In this document: piece after piece, positions 1-8,619 of the stretch
Layout: the number at the start of each line of letters is the position of its first letter
Numbering within the stretch: the first letter of the stretch is position 1
Assembly (NCBI RefSeq): GCF_003259315.1
Contig: NZ_QLLT01000035.1
Span: 1-64,000, forward strand
Reading direction: 5' to 3'
Source: Kitasatospora sp. SolWspMP-SS2h
Lineage (GTDB): Bacteria; Actinomycetota; Actinomycetes; Streptomycetales; Streptomycetaceae
DNA length: 64,000 nt
Notes under the pieces: model-generated
Told to the model about the DNA's origin: nothing
Seen by the model: the letters and a program-made list of their open reading frames with translations, nothing else
The model's database searches: none
Position numbers and translations under genes: made by a program

Positions 1-2185
1 CACCCCACTGACCGACGTCAACCCCACCGGCACCGGCGACTGGACCGGCTGGACCATCACCACCGCCCTGACCGGCAACCTCCCCGCCCTCTACGCCCGC
101 AACACCACCACCGGCGAACTCTGGTACTACAACCCCACCACCCTCACCAACCTCGCCTCCAACGCCGCCCTCGGCAGCACCGACAACCAACCCACCACCC
201 CCACCAAAATCGCCGCCAACGGCTGGACCACCACCACCAAACCCGTCCTCCAAGCCGCCGACATCAACCGCGACGGCACCATCGACCTCTGGGCCCTCGA
301 CGGCACCGGCCAGGCGGTCGCGTACCTGCTGAACGGCACCACGCTGACCGCCCAGACCGCGCAGACGCTCGTCCCGCCGACCCACCAGTGGCCGCTGGCC
401 GAGGGCGGCGCCGAGGGCAGCCGGGTGGCCTCCACCGCCGATCCGGCCGGTGGTCTGACGCTGAGCGGCAGCACCGGCGCGACCTGGAACAACCAGGGCA
501 TCTTCAATCCGAACGTCCACCTCAACGCGAACGCCAATGGTGTGCTCAGCACCTCCGGTCCGGCGGTCAACGCGTCGGCCAGCTTCAGCGTCTCGGTATG
601 GGTCAAGCCGGAAGACTTCGGCGGTGTCGTGCTGTCCCAGGACGGTGCCAACACGTCCCGGTTCATGCTGTTCGGCGACGGCCCGGGAACAAAGCAGTGG
701 AAGTTCTGCCTCGCCCGGGTCGACAGCGGCTGGTCCTACGACTGCGTGAGCGGCAACACCGTCCAGCTCGGTGTCTGGACGCACCTCGGAGCGACGTACA
801 ACGCCACCACCAAGGAGATGGCGCTGTACGTCAACGGCATCGACATCGCAGCCACCAGCCACAACCCGGTCGCCGGGACCGACGGCAGCTTCCGGGTCGG
901 TGACTACCTGAACACCGGCACCCACCAGGTGTACTACCCGGGTTCCGTCTCGGACGTCCGCACCTGGGCGGGCACCGCGCTGAGTCCCGACCAGGTGGCG
1001 CTGCTCTCCGGCACGCCCGGCTACGTACTGTTCCCCGGTGACGACACCAACCACTCCAGCGGCACCACCTGGACCGCCGGACGCGCCACCATGTCCTTCC
1101 GCAACGGCACGCTGACCATCAGCAACCCCGGCTACGGCACCTGGACCATCGGCGGCGGCGGCACCTCCTCCTCGGTCCTGACCCTGCAGGCCGACGGCAA
1201 CCTGGTGATCTACCCGCAGGCCGCGCACACCGGCACTCCCCTATGGGCCTCCGCGACGTACAACAACGGCGGTGCCGCACTGTTCTTCCAGCCAGACGGG
1301 AACCTGGTCCTCTACAAGACCGACGGGGCCCCGATCTGGAGCTCCAACACCTTCAGCCGCGGTCCGAACAACAGCGCCGCCACCAACGAGTCCGGCGGCA
1401 CCGGCAAGCTCCGCTACGCCGACTTCAACGGTGACGGCCGAGCCGACGCGATCACCATCGCCGACAACGGCGCCATCAGCGTCAAGCTGAACACCGGCGG
1501 TGACGGCCACGGCGGCTGGACGGACTTGGGCCAGGTCACCGGCGGCGTCACCACCGACCGCACCAAGGTCCGCTTCGCCGACTTCGACGGCGACCGCAAG
1601 GCCGACTACATCGTCTTCAACGGTGCCGCGGTCAACGTCTGGCTGAACGCCGGCGGTGACGGCCACGGCGGCTGGATCTACTACGGTCAGGTCGCCACCG
1701 GAGCCATCAGCAACCCCGACCAGGTCCGCTTCGCCGACTTCGACGGTGACGGCAAGACCGACTACATCATCACCCAGGCCAGTGGCGCGGTGGGCGTCTT
1801 CCTGAACCGGGGCGGAGACGGCCACGGCGGCTGGGCGGACACCGGTCAGGTCGCCGTCGGCCTGACCAGCGACCGTAGCCGCATCCGCTGGGCCGACCTG
1901 GACGGCGACGGCAAGGCCGACTACACCGTCGTCAACCCCGACGGGAGCGTCACCTCGTACATCAACCACGGCGGCGACACCGGCAACGGCTGGGTCATCC
2001 GGAGCACCGTCTCCACCGGACACACCACCACCCAGAGCAAGGTTGACTTCACCGACCTCGACGGTGACGGCCGCAGCGACTACCTGGTCATCGACGGCAC
2101 CACCCACGCATGGCTCTCCAACGGCGGTGACGACTTCGCCACCCCCGGCTGGACCGACTGGGGTCAGGTCCTCGGCATCGTCTGA
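1..2185 (+). CDS. Secreted multi-domain lectin/FG-GAP protein, C-terminal part (5' end outside window)
   Basis: The frame is open from base 2, so the start lies upstream; 727 codons are visible. Numbering from base 2, residues about 1-125 look like part of an FG-GAP/VCBS-type propeller with Asn/Thr-rich strands. Residues about 190-335 resemble a LamG/concanavalin-like sandwich (FSVSVWVKPEDF, LYVNGIDIAA). Residues about 345-455 carry a bulb-type lectin fold with two QxDGNLVxY motifs. The C-terminus has five FG-GAP repeats with calcium-loop signatures such as DFDGDGKTDY. Such modules bind sugars and calcium outside the cell, so an exported, wall- or substrate-associated protein is likely. Catalytic domains, if any, would lie upstream. 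A GTG at 425 opens a shorter frame but would cut a domain, so it is not a likely start. Confidence 0.85.
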   Translation, partial: TPLTDVNPTGTGDWTGWTITTALTGNLPALYARNTTTGELWYYNPTTLTNLASNAALGSTDNQPTTPTKIAANGWTTTTKPVLQAADINRDGTIDLWALDGTGQAVAYLLNGTTLTAQTAQTLVPPTHQWPLAEGGAEGSRVASTADPAGGLTLSGSTGATWNNQGIFNPNVHLNANANGVLSTSGPAVNASASFSVSVWVKPEDFGGVVLSQDGANTSRFMLFGDGPGTKQWKFCLARVDSGWSYDCVSGNTVQLGVWTHLGATYNATTKEMALYVNGIDIAATSHNPVAGTDGSFRVGDYLNTGTHQVYYPGSVSDVRTWAGTALSPDQVALLSGTPGYVLFPGDDTNHSSGTTWTAGRATMSFRNGTLTISNPGYGTWTIGGGGTSSSVLTLQADGNLVIYPQAAHTGTPLWASATYNNGGAALFFQPDGNLVLYKTDGAPIWSSNTFSRGPNNSAATNESGGTGKLRYADFNGDGRADAITIADNGAISVKLNTGGDGHGGWTDLGQVTGGVTTDRTKVRFADFDGDRKADYIVFNGAAVNVWLNAGGDGHGGWIYYGQVATGAISNPDQVRFADFDGDGKTDYIITQASGAVGVFLNRGGDGHGGWADTGQVAVGLTSDRSRIRWADLDGDGKADYTVVNPDGSVTSYINHGGDTGNGWVIRSTVSTGHTTTQSKVDFTDLDGDGRSDYLVIDGTTHAWLSNGGDDFATPGWTDWGQVLGIV

Positions 2186-2210
2186 CCCGGACGACGAACA
2201 CTCGAATGAG

Positions 2211-2253
2211 AACACCCCGGCCCCGTTCGGTGACCGAACGGGGCCGGGGTGTT
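2211..2253 (+). terminator. Strong intrinsic hairpin after the lectin gene
   Basis: A perfect 20-bp stem closes on a 3-base loop (tga at 2231-2233), starting 25 bases after the lectin stop codon. Actinobacterial terminators often lack a U tract, as here. The symmetry would also stop leftward transcription. Confidence 0.85.
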
Positions 2254-2321
2254 CCCGCCTGCCGGAGACCCACCGGCACCAACCCCGAACGGCAGCTCGC
2301 ACGCCGCCTAGAGTGGGCCCC

Positions 2322-2795
2322 ATGAACGGAGTGACCGTCCGCCGGGCCGGAGTTGACGACGCGTCCGCGCTGGCCGCGCTGCGCCTGCGGTTCAAGCGGG
2401 AGGACGAGGACGGCGAACCGCCGGGGTCGGCGGCGGAGTTCCTCGCCGAGTGCGAGCGGTGGCTGCGCACCCGGCTGGCCGGGCCGTGGCTCGCCTGGGT
2501 GGCGGAGGCGGACGGGCGGGTCTGCGGGCACGTGTTCCTCTGCCTGGTGGAGAAGGTGCCCAGCCCCTACCCGTCCGCCGACGCCCTCGGCTACGTGACG
2601 AACTTCTACGTCACCCCCGAACGGCGCGGCCACGGCCTGGGCCGGGCCCTGCTGCAGGAGCTGAACCGCCACACCCGCGCCCGGCCGCTGGACACCCTGG
2701 TCGTCTGGCCCTCCGAACGCAGCGCCCCGCTGTACCGGCGGCACGGCTTCGCCCCCTCGGCCGAACTCCTCGAACAGCCCGTCGCCCCGAGCTGA
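2322..2795 (+). CDS. GNAT family N-acetyltransferase
   Basis: 157 residues, the usual length for a single GNAT domain. The acetyl-CoA pyrophosphate loop is visible as ERRGHGLGRALL at about residues 100-111, preceded by the beta strand LGYVTNFYVTP. The C-terminal strand contains the common YRRHGF motif. ATG 2322 is chosen because the GNAT fold begins right after it, although the frame runs further upstream through the terminator. The substrate cannot be told from sequence. The gene stands alone between the lectin terminator and a convergent, broken peroxidase gene whose stop lies 23 bases away. Confidence 0.85.
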   Translation: MNGVTVRRAGVDDASALAALRLRFKREDEDGEPPGSAAEFLAECERWLRTRLAGPWLAWVAEADGRVCGHVFLCLVEKVPSPYPSADALGYVTNFYVTPERRGHGLGRALLQELNRHTRARPLDTLVVWPSERSAPLYRRHGFAPSAELLEQPVAPS

Positions 2796-2818
2796 GCCCC
2801 CCTCGTGGGGGACGGCGC

Positions 2819-3984
2819 TCACAGCCCGTCCCCCAGCGTGCCGCCCTCCCGTGCGCCCGGGAGGACCCAGCCCACCGCCGAGGCGGTGTGCGTCAGGAAC
2901 GGGGTGAGCGCGTCGCGTTGGGCGAGGCGGGTCTGGACCCGGGTGAAGAGGGCGGGGTCGGGCATGAAGGCGCAGAAGAGGAGGCCGCGGTCGGTGGGGC
3001 CGTCGTCGTAGGACCAGCCGCGGCGGAGCATCCGGGCGCCGCCGTCGAGGCGGGGGCTGCTGAGGCGGACGTGGGCGGTGGCGGGGATGACGTAGGAGCC
3101 GTCGGGGTGCTTGGCGTAGATGTCGGGGTCGTCGTGCTCGGCGGTGCCGGTGAGCGGGGCGCCGGTGGCGGCGCGGCGGCCGGTGGCGAGTTCCCGGCGG
3201 TCGGCGGGGAGGGCGGCGAAGGCGACGGTGTCCATCCGGATGCGGCGGTAGACCAGGACGGTGCCGTCCCGGTGCCACAGGGCGAGGTCGGCGGGGTCGG
3301 GGTTGGCGGTGCCGTCCTTGAAGCCGAACAGGTTGCGCGGGGTCCGCCCGTCCGGGGTGGGGGCAGGAAGCCGGACTGGTGCCAGCGGACGGCCGCGCCG
3401 TGGGGGGCCGCCGCGAGGAGGTGCTCGGTCAGCAGGCCGGTGGTCCAGGGCTGTTCGGCGCCGACCTGGAGCAGTAGGTCGCCGCCGCCGCGGGCCGGGT
3501 CGAGGCGGTCGCCGGGGAGGGCGGGGAGCTCGGCGAGCGTCCCGGGGGCGGGCAGGCGCAGGCGGGCGGCGAGGGCGGGGCCGACCGCGGCGAGCGAGGT
3601 GACCGGCGGGGTGCCGGGCAGTCGCGGGTCGTCGAGGCCGCCGTCCGCGGCCCGGGCCAGCACCTCGCCGACGGCGGCGAGCAGGGCGCGCAGCGCGGCC
3701 CGGTCGGCGTCGGCGGGCAGGTGGAAGGCGAGCAGCCGGGTGGCGGCGAGCGGACGGTGCGTCACCCCGGCCTGGCGGGTGCCGTGGAACGGGACGGCCG
3801 CGGGCGGCGGGGCGGCTGGTGCCGCGGCCGGTTCGCGGACCAGCGCGGTCGCGGTGGCGGCGCCCGCCCCGGCGGCGAGGGCGGCGCCCGCGGCCAGCAG
3901 GGCCCGGCGGTCGAATCCGGGGGCGCGCTGGATCGCCGCCGAACGCGCGGGCCTCGCCGCCGACGAGCGCCTCGCCTTCGCCAC
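2819..3984 (-). pseudogene. DyP-type heme peroxidase (EfeB-like), frameshifted and N-terminally altered
   Basis: Two frames together give a DyP peroxidase. The upstream frame (about 3930 to 3355) has a Tat-like start FDRRALLAAG followed by an Ala-rich segment and the N-terminal ferredoxin-like fold up to WHQSGFLPP. The downstream frame (about 3365 to 2819) carries the family signature GFKDGTANP (GxxDG) and the proximal His region ending at residue GDGL. The two join if one C is restored in a run of five C (minus strand, near 3360), so a one-base loss or a homopolymer sequencing error explains the break. No normal start precedes the Tat motif: the sequence upstream of about 3930 belongs to an acetyltransferase on the other strand. 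An in-frame GTG at 3984 might substitute. Intact homologues reduce peroxide or dye substrates outside the membrane. Confidence 0.75.
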
Positions 3985-4249
3985 GGTCACGGACGGGCGG
4001 GCCGTGGGCCACGTTGTGCTCAAACGCCCCGGCGGCACCGGCCTCGCCCCCCGAGCGGTGGCCCTCCTCTCCGCCTGGGCCCTCTCCCCCGCCGACGGCC
4101 CCGCCCTGACCCGCCTGGAACTGATCCACCACGCGGACAACCCCGCCTCCTGCCGGGTCGCCCGGAAGGCCGGCTACCCCCTCGAAGCCCTCCTCCCCCG
4201 CCCCCGCGAACGCCACCTGCACGCCCTGACCCACCCGGCCGCGGACTGA
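3930..4249 (+). pseudogene. GNAT acetyltransferase, C-terminal fragment
   Basis: About 106 codons resemble the C-terminal two thirds of a RimJ/RimL-type acetyltransferase: LAFATVTDGRAVGHVVLK, then an Asn-Pro-Ala-Ser-Cys helix followed by ARKAGYPLEALL, the usual RimJ-type end. The sequence loses homology abruptly at about 3930, exactly where the DyP gene on the opposite strand loses its N-terminus. No plausible start or ribosome binding site exists at the junction. The simplest reading is that two divergent genes lost their 5' ends and shared promoter in one deletion. The fragment is probably not expressed as a working enzyme. Confidence 0.65.
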
Positions 4250-4307
4250 CCGGCCCGGTGCCCCGCCCCCGGACGGGCGCTCCGGCGGGGTCGGCCGCCC
4301 GGTGCGG

Positions 4308-4970
4308 TCAGTCGCCGAGGGCGAGTTTCGCGCCGAAGCCGAGCACGGCGACGCCCGTGGCCCGGTCGAGCAGGCGGCGGACGGCGGGGCGGCGCAGGCG
4401 GGTGCGCAGGGTGTGGGCGAAGGCGATCAGGGCGGCGGACCAGAGCAGGCCCTCGGCCACGTGGACCGAGGTGAGCAGGATGCCGGCCGCGAGGTGCGGG
4501 GCACCGGCGGGGATGAACGGGGGGAGGACGGCGACGTAGAAGACGCCGACCTTGGGGTTGAGCAGGTTGGTGAGCGTCCCGCGCCGCCACCCGGCCCACC
4601 ACCCGCCGGGCCCGTCGGCCCCGTCGTCGCTGCCGCTGTCACCGCCGCTGTCGCTACCGCTGCCGTCGCCCGCCCCGTCCCGCCGCGGGTGCCGTTCGCG
4701 CAGCATCCGCACGCCCGTCCACAGCAGGTAGCAGACGCCGGCCCAGTGCAGCGTCTCGTAGGCGAGGCGGGAGGCGGTGAGCAGCACGCTGATCCCGGCC
4801 GCGGAGGCGGTGCCCCAGACCAGGGTGCCGGTCTGGATGCCGAGGACCACGCCCCAGGCCTGGCGCCGGCGCCCGAGGACGGCGGTGCGCAGGATCAGCG
4901 CGGTGTCGAGCCCGGGGGTGAGCGTGAGCAGGCCCACCACCAGGGCGAAGGAGGCGAGCGGTCCGGCCAT
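4308..4970 (-). CDS. LysE/RhtB family amino acid or metabolite exporter
   Basis: 220 residues with about six hydrophobic segments. The N-terminus has the LysE-family pattern LLTLTPGLDTALILRTAV with the conserved Pro-Gly. A second conserved stretch, LTNLLNPKVGVFYVAVLPPF, matches the LysE/RhtB mid-protein motif. Between them (about residues 98-118) is a Gly/Ser/Asp-rich loop, longer than usual and presumably cytoplasmic. The family exports amino acids, homoserine lactone or similar compounds with proton antiport; the substrate here is unknown. ATG 4970 lies five bases from the stop of the upstream DUF3626 gene, so the two are likely cotranscribed. Confidence 0.85.
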   Translation of the reverse strand: MAGPLASFALVVGLLTLTPGLDTALILRTAVLGRRRQAWGVVLGIQTGTLVWGTASAAGISVLLTASRLAYETLHWAGVCYLLWTGVRMLRERHPRRDGAGDGSGSDSGGDSGSDDGADGPGGWWAGWRRGTLTNLLNPKVGVFYVAVLPPFIPAGAPHLAAGILLTSVHVAEGLLWSAALIAFAHTLRTRLRRPAVRRLLDRATGVAVLGFGAKLALGD

Positions 4971-4975
4971 CGTCG

Positions 4976-5836
4976 TCAGGTCCACGGACGGCCGGTCCAC
5001 GGGGCGGCGGGGCGGCCGAAGCGGGCGAGGCAGTGCCAGACCTTCTTCAGGTCCTGCGGGTCGTGCCGTCCGCCGCGCGCCGCGGCGCCGATCGCGGCGG
5101 GGTCGAGCAGGCCGTCGCGGGCGATCGCCGCGCCGAGGGCGGTGATGTGCGGGCCCCGGTAGTCGGCGTGGCGGGGCAGTTCGGCGGCGGGGAGGCGGTA
5201 GCCCGGGTGCCACTCGACGGGGCAGGGCAGGGCGCGGGCGGCGGCCTCGACCTCGGTGCCGCGGTGGCTGGGGTCGAAGACGAGCGCGGCGACGTGGGTG
5301 TCGAACCGGACGGGGCCGTGCAGGTGGGCCTCGACGTAGTCGTCCAGGGCGTCCTGTCCGTCGGCCTCGGCGAGCGCGAGCAGCGGCATGGCGTCGACGG
5401 TGCCGAAGTCCTCGGGTTCGAGGAAGCTGTCGGGGTAGCAGAAGGTGGCCCGGTGCAGGGCGGCGGGCACCAGCCGGACGTGCGCGGAGCCGAACCGGGG
5501 CGCGCCGCCGTAGGGGCTGCGGTGGCGGTTGAGCGCACCGTAGACGGGGCGGCGCTCGGCCGGGGCCTGGTCGTAGGCACCGCCGAAGATCCGGCTCTCC
5601 CACTTCCAGCGGTCGCCGCCGGGGTGGGCGGTGAGGCCGCCGTTGCTGGTTCCGGTGCTGAACTGGGAGCGGTAGACGCCGTCGCGGGCCATCGCCGCCA
5701 GGACGGGCAGGCCGTCGGGGCCGGTCCGGTCCGGGTGGAAGTGGAGCGTGACGTCGAGCCCGGCGGGCAGCGGGTCGCCGCTGGTCCGGGCCGCGATGTG
5801 CCGGAGGGCGGCGCGGGCTTCGGGCGTCTGTTCCAT
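4976..5836 (-). CDS. DUF3626 domain protein
   Basis: 286 residues, soluble, no signal peptide. The pattern matches DUF3626: DVTLHFHPDR, then YRSQFSTGTSNGG, then WESRIFGGAYD, and FGSAHVRL in the middle. The domain covers nearly the whole protein. Conserved His, Asp and Arg residues in these motifs suggest an enzyme, possibly a nucleotide- or ADP-ribose-related one, but no function is established. It precedes the LysE exporter by five bases on the same strand. ATG 5836 begins directly at the family start. Confidence 0.75.
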   Translation of the reverse strand: MEQTPEARAALRHIAARTSGDPLPAGLDVTLHFHPDRTGPDGLPVLAAMARDGVYRSQFSTGTSNGGLTAHPGGDRWKWESRIFGGAYDQAPAERRPVYGALNRHRSPYGGAPRFGSAHVRLVPAALHRATFCYPDSFLEPEDFGTVDAMPLLALAEADGQDALDDYVEAHLHGPVRFDTHVAALVFDPSHRGTEVEAAARALPCPVEWHPGYRLPAAELPRHADYRGPHITALGAAIARDGLLDPAAIGAAARGGRHDPQDLKKVWHCLARFGRPAAPWTGRPWT

Positions 5837-5882
5837 GGCGCGCAGTCTGCCCGGGCCGGGTCGCGGGCGCAGCCGGTTTTCC

Positions 5883-6000
5883 GCGCCGCACGCCGGGTGG
5901 CACTCCGGGTGGCACTCCGGGTGGCACTCCGCGCCGCACGCCGGGTGGCACTCCGGGCGGTGCGACGGACGGCACTCCGGGCGGTGCGACGGACCGCGCA
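5883..6000. repeat. GC-rich 12-bp tandem repeats between genes
   Basis: Four copies of gggtggcactcc, plus variants with gcggtgcgacgg, fill the 207-base spacer between the EphD-like stop (6044) and the DUF3626 start (5836). A larger unit beginning gcgccgcacgccgg occurs twice (5883 and 5931). It probably arose by slippage. No promoter is obvious inside it. Confidence 0.8.
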
Positions 6001-6043
6001 GCCGGGGGCGCGGGGCGGTGCGCGCGCCCCCGGCCGGGGCGTT

Positions 6044-7777
6044 TCAGCCCGCGTTGATCCGGGCCGCCCGGCGCAGCAGTGCGGGGCTGAGCCGGCCGAG
6101 CAGGCGGGCGGCCTTGGCCTCGACCGTGACGGGGACGACGGCCTTGCGGGTGCGGACGGCGCGGACGATCTCGGCGGCGACCTTCTCCGGCGGGAAGCCC
6201 CGGCGGGCGTACATCTTGGCGACCCTGGCCTGCTTGGCGGCGAGTTCGCCGTCGCCGAGGCCGGAGAAGGTGCTGGTGCGGGTGATGTTGGTGTTGACGA
6301 TGCCGGGGCAGATGGTGGAGACGCCGATCCGGTGCGGGGCGAGTTCGGCGCGCAGGCAGTCGGAGAGCATGAAGACCGCGGACTTGGAGGTGGCGTACGC
6401 GGCGAGCACCTTGGAGGGCAGGTAGGCGGCGGCGGAGGCGAGGTTGACGAGGTGGCCGCCCTCGCCGCGGTCGACCATCAGCTGCCCGAAGGCGCGGCAG
6501 CCGTGGATGACGCCCCACAGGTTGACGTCCAGGACGCGCCGCCACTCCTCCTCGGTGGTCTGGAGGAAGGTGCCGGAGTGGCCGATCCCCGCGTTGTTGA
6601 CCACCACGTCGGGCACCCCGTGCTCGGCGGCGACCTGCCGGGCGAACGCGTCGACGGCCGGGCCGTCGCTCACGTCGACCCCGTAGGCGGCGGCCTTGAC
6701 GCCGGAGAGGGTGCAGAGTTCGGCGGTGCGCTGCGCGGCGGGCAGGTCGCGGTCGCAGACCACGATCCGGGCGCCCTGCTCGGCGAAGGCCAGCGCGGTG
6801 GCCCGGCCGATGCCGCTGCCGCCGCCGGTGACGACGACCAACTCGCCCGCCGCGGAGGGTTCCTGGCGGGCGGCGCCGTGGTCGCGGGCGGTGAACTCGC
6901 GGACCAGGGCGGCCACCGCGGGGCCCTTCTCCAGCAGCGCGGACCAGTGGGTGGCGTTCAGGGTGCGCCGGGTGAGCCGGGGTGCCCAGCGTTCCAGGCC
7001 CTCGGAGAGGAAGTCGGAGACGTAGTGGTCGCGTTGCAGGGTGATCAGCTGCACCGGCACCTCGGTGTGCCGTTCGCGCGGCCGGCGCACGGCGGGGCGC
7101 ATGTTGGCCCGGTACAGCTCGATGCCGTGCACGGCGTCCCGCGCGAGGGTGGCCTGCGGGTGGCCGGGCCGGGGGCGGACGGCCTCCAGGTCGCGCAGCA
7201 CCCGGGGCCACAGCCGGGCCAGGCCGAGCTTCCAGGCGGCGGGGGCGAGCACGGGCAGGTGGAACAGCGCGATGTACCAGGAGTGCGCGCCCTGCCGCAG
7301 CAGTTGGGACAGGTGGCGCGGGGTGGGGCGGCGCAGCCGGTGCCGGATCCAGTGGCCCATGTGGTCCAGGCACGGGCCGGACATCGTGGTGTAGCCGGCG
7401 ATCCGCCGGTACGCGCCGGGCGCGGTGACGGCCTCCCAGGACTGCACGCTCCCCCAGTCGTGCGCGACGACGTGCACCGGCCGGTCGGGGCTGACGGCGT
7501 CGGCGACGTTGAACAGGTCCGCGCCGAGCAGCTCCAGCCGGTAGTCCTCCCGGGCGGCGGGCACCCCGGAGGCCCCGGAGCCGCGGGTGTCGTAGCGCAC
7601 CACGTGGTGGTCGACGGCGAGGTCCGCGGCGACGTCGTCCCAGACCGAGTGGTCGTCGGGGTAGCCGTGCACCAGGATCACCGTCGGGTCGGCCGGGTCG
7701 CCCTGCTCGTACACGGCGAGGGCGAGCCCGCCGGAGTCGACGGTGCGCCGGCGGATCCCGTTGCTGCGGCCGGTCAT
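6044..7777 (-). CDS. Alpha/beta hydrolase-SDR fusion, EphD-like
   Basis: 577 residues made of two enzymes. Residues about 10-285 are an alpha/beta hydrolase: VILVHGYPDD (oxyanion HGxP), then VVAHDWGSVQSW with the Asp nucleophile of epoxide-hydrolase relatives, and a late His in NATHWS. Residues about 295-577 are a classical short-chain dehydrogenase: VVTGGGSGIGRA cofactor loop, VVNNAGIG, and the catalytic Tyr-Lys written here as YATSK after a Ser in NLASAAA. The same order of domains occurs in mycobacterial EphD, linked to lipid metabolism. The ATG overlaps the stop of the M24 gene (ATGA), so translation is coupled. Last gene of the four-gene operon. Confidence 0.88.
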   Translation of the reverse strand: MTGRSNGIRRRTVDSGGLALAVYEQGDPADPTVILVHGYPDDHSVWDDVAADLAVDHHVVRYDTRGSGASGVPAAREDYRLELLGADLFNVADAVSPDRPVHVVAHDWGSVQSWEAVTAPGAYRRIAGYTTMSGPCLDHMGHWIRHRLRRPTPRHLSQLLRQGAHSWYIALFHLPVLAPAAWKLGLARLWPRVLRDLEAVRPRPGHPQATLARDAVHGIELYRANMRPAVRRPRERHTEVPVQLITLQRDHYVSDFLSEGLERWAPRLTRRTLNATHWSALLEKGPAVAALVREFTARDHGAARQEPSAAGELVVVTGGGSGIGRATALAFAEQGARIVVCDRDLPAAQRTAELCTLSGVKAAAYGVDVSDGPAVDAFARQVAAEHGVPDVVVNNAGIGHSGTFLQTTEEEWRRVLDVNLWGVIHGCRAFGQLMVDRGEGGHLVNLASAAAYLPSKVLAAYATSKSAVFMLSDCLRAELAPHRIGVSTICPGIVNTNITRTSTFSGLGDGELAAKQARVAKMYARRGFPPEKVAAEIVRAVRTRKAVVPVTVEAKAARLLGRLSPALLRRAARINAG

Positions 7778-8616
7778 GCGCGTGCCTCCTGGAGTGTCCA
7801 GCGCCGCACGTGCGGCAGGTCGTCGTCGAGCCAGTACGCGTCGTCCTCGGTGACGACGAGGAGTTCTTCGAACTTGATGCCCACGTCGCGGAAGCCGATG
7901 TGCGGTTCGACCGCCCAGAGGCCGGGGGTGGGGGCGTGGTGGGAGGCGCGTCCGCCGGCCCAGAGCGGGGAGCGGCCCTCCAGGCGTTCCTTGACGAGTT
8001 CGCGGCCGAGGGTCTGGAGGGTGCGGACGCCGAAGCCGAACAGGTTGACGCCGGCCGGGCCGCGGGCGGTGGTCCGGGTGACCTGGTGGCCGATGACCCG
8101 GCCGGGGTAGACCTGGTGGCGGTTGTCGTAGCCGTGGGCGGCGAGTTGGGCGTCGACGGCGGCGTACACCTCGGCGAGGGTGCGGCGGGCCCTGACCTCG
8201 CGCAGGATCAGTTCGCGGTAGACCTTCAGGTCCTTGGCGAGCAGGTCCCAGACGGGGTTGTCGCCGACCTTGCCGCCGTAGCCGATGTCGGCGGTGTAGC
8301 CGTCCACCACGGGCGCGCAGTCCAGGACGTACGGCATGCCCTCGGTGAGCACCCGGGAGCCGGCGAAGAACTGGAGCGGGGTGTGGAAGTGCCGGAAGGC
8401 GGTGCGGTCGCCGAACCAGGCGAACGGGACGTGGAAGAAGTCCTGCACGCCGGCCCGGACCAGGCAGCGGCGCAGTTCGGCGGTGACCTGGCGTTCGGTG
8501 ACGCCGGGTTCGATCCAGGCGGCGACCTGTTCGGCGCAGTGGTAGGAGAGCTGCTGGACCTCCCGGAACTTCGCCAGGTCCCGTTCGCCGTACGGGAATC
8601 GGGGCGGTTGCTTCAT
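7774..8616 (-). CDS. M24 family metallopeptidase (Xaa-Pro aminopeptidase-like)
   Basis: 280 residues, a single pita-bread M24 domain without the N-terminal domain of full prolidases. Candidate metal ligands are the Asp pair in VDGYTADIGYGG, a His near YPGRVIGHQV, a His-Ile-Gly motif in AVEPHIGF, and the Glu pair in KFEELLVVTEDDAYWL. Family members cleave Xaa-Pro peptides or have become non-peptidase hydrolases. Lying between a ferredoxin reductase and a lipid-type hydrolase/dehydrogenase, a non-peptide or modified substrate is possible. The start is three bases after the reductase stop, and the stop overlaps the next gene. Confidence 0.82.
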   Translation of the reverse strand: MKQPPRFPYGERDLAKFREVQQLSYHCAEQVAAWIEPGVTERQVTAELRRCLVRAGVQDFFHVPFAWFGDRTAFRHFHTPLQFFAGSRVLTEGMPYVLDCAPVVDGYTADIGYGGKVGDNPVWDLLAKDLKVYRELILREVRARRTLAEVYAAVDAQLAAHGYDNRHQVYPGRVIGHQVTRTTARGPAGVNLFGFGVRTLQTLGRELVKERLEGRSPLWAGGRASHHAPTPGLWAVEPHIGFRDVGIKFEELLVVTEDDAYWLDDDLPHVRRWTLQEARA

Positions 8617-8619
8617 CGC

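Noticed and set aside
5883..6000. CRISPR-like array, also considered for 20464-20528
   Set aside because: Units are short and directly abutting with no unique spacers, and there are no cas genes.
4308..7373. Very long Pro/Arg-rich open frames antisense or out of frame to known genes, here and at 17221-20142, 21052-23439, 30486-33293, 34076-36997 and 59817-62402
   Set aside because: They are products of high third-position GC in the opposite frame. They have no domains, and true genes with known families lie on the other strand.
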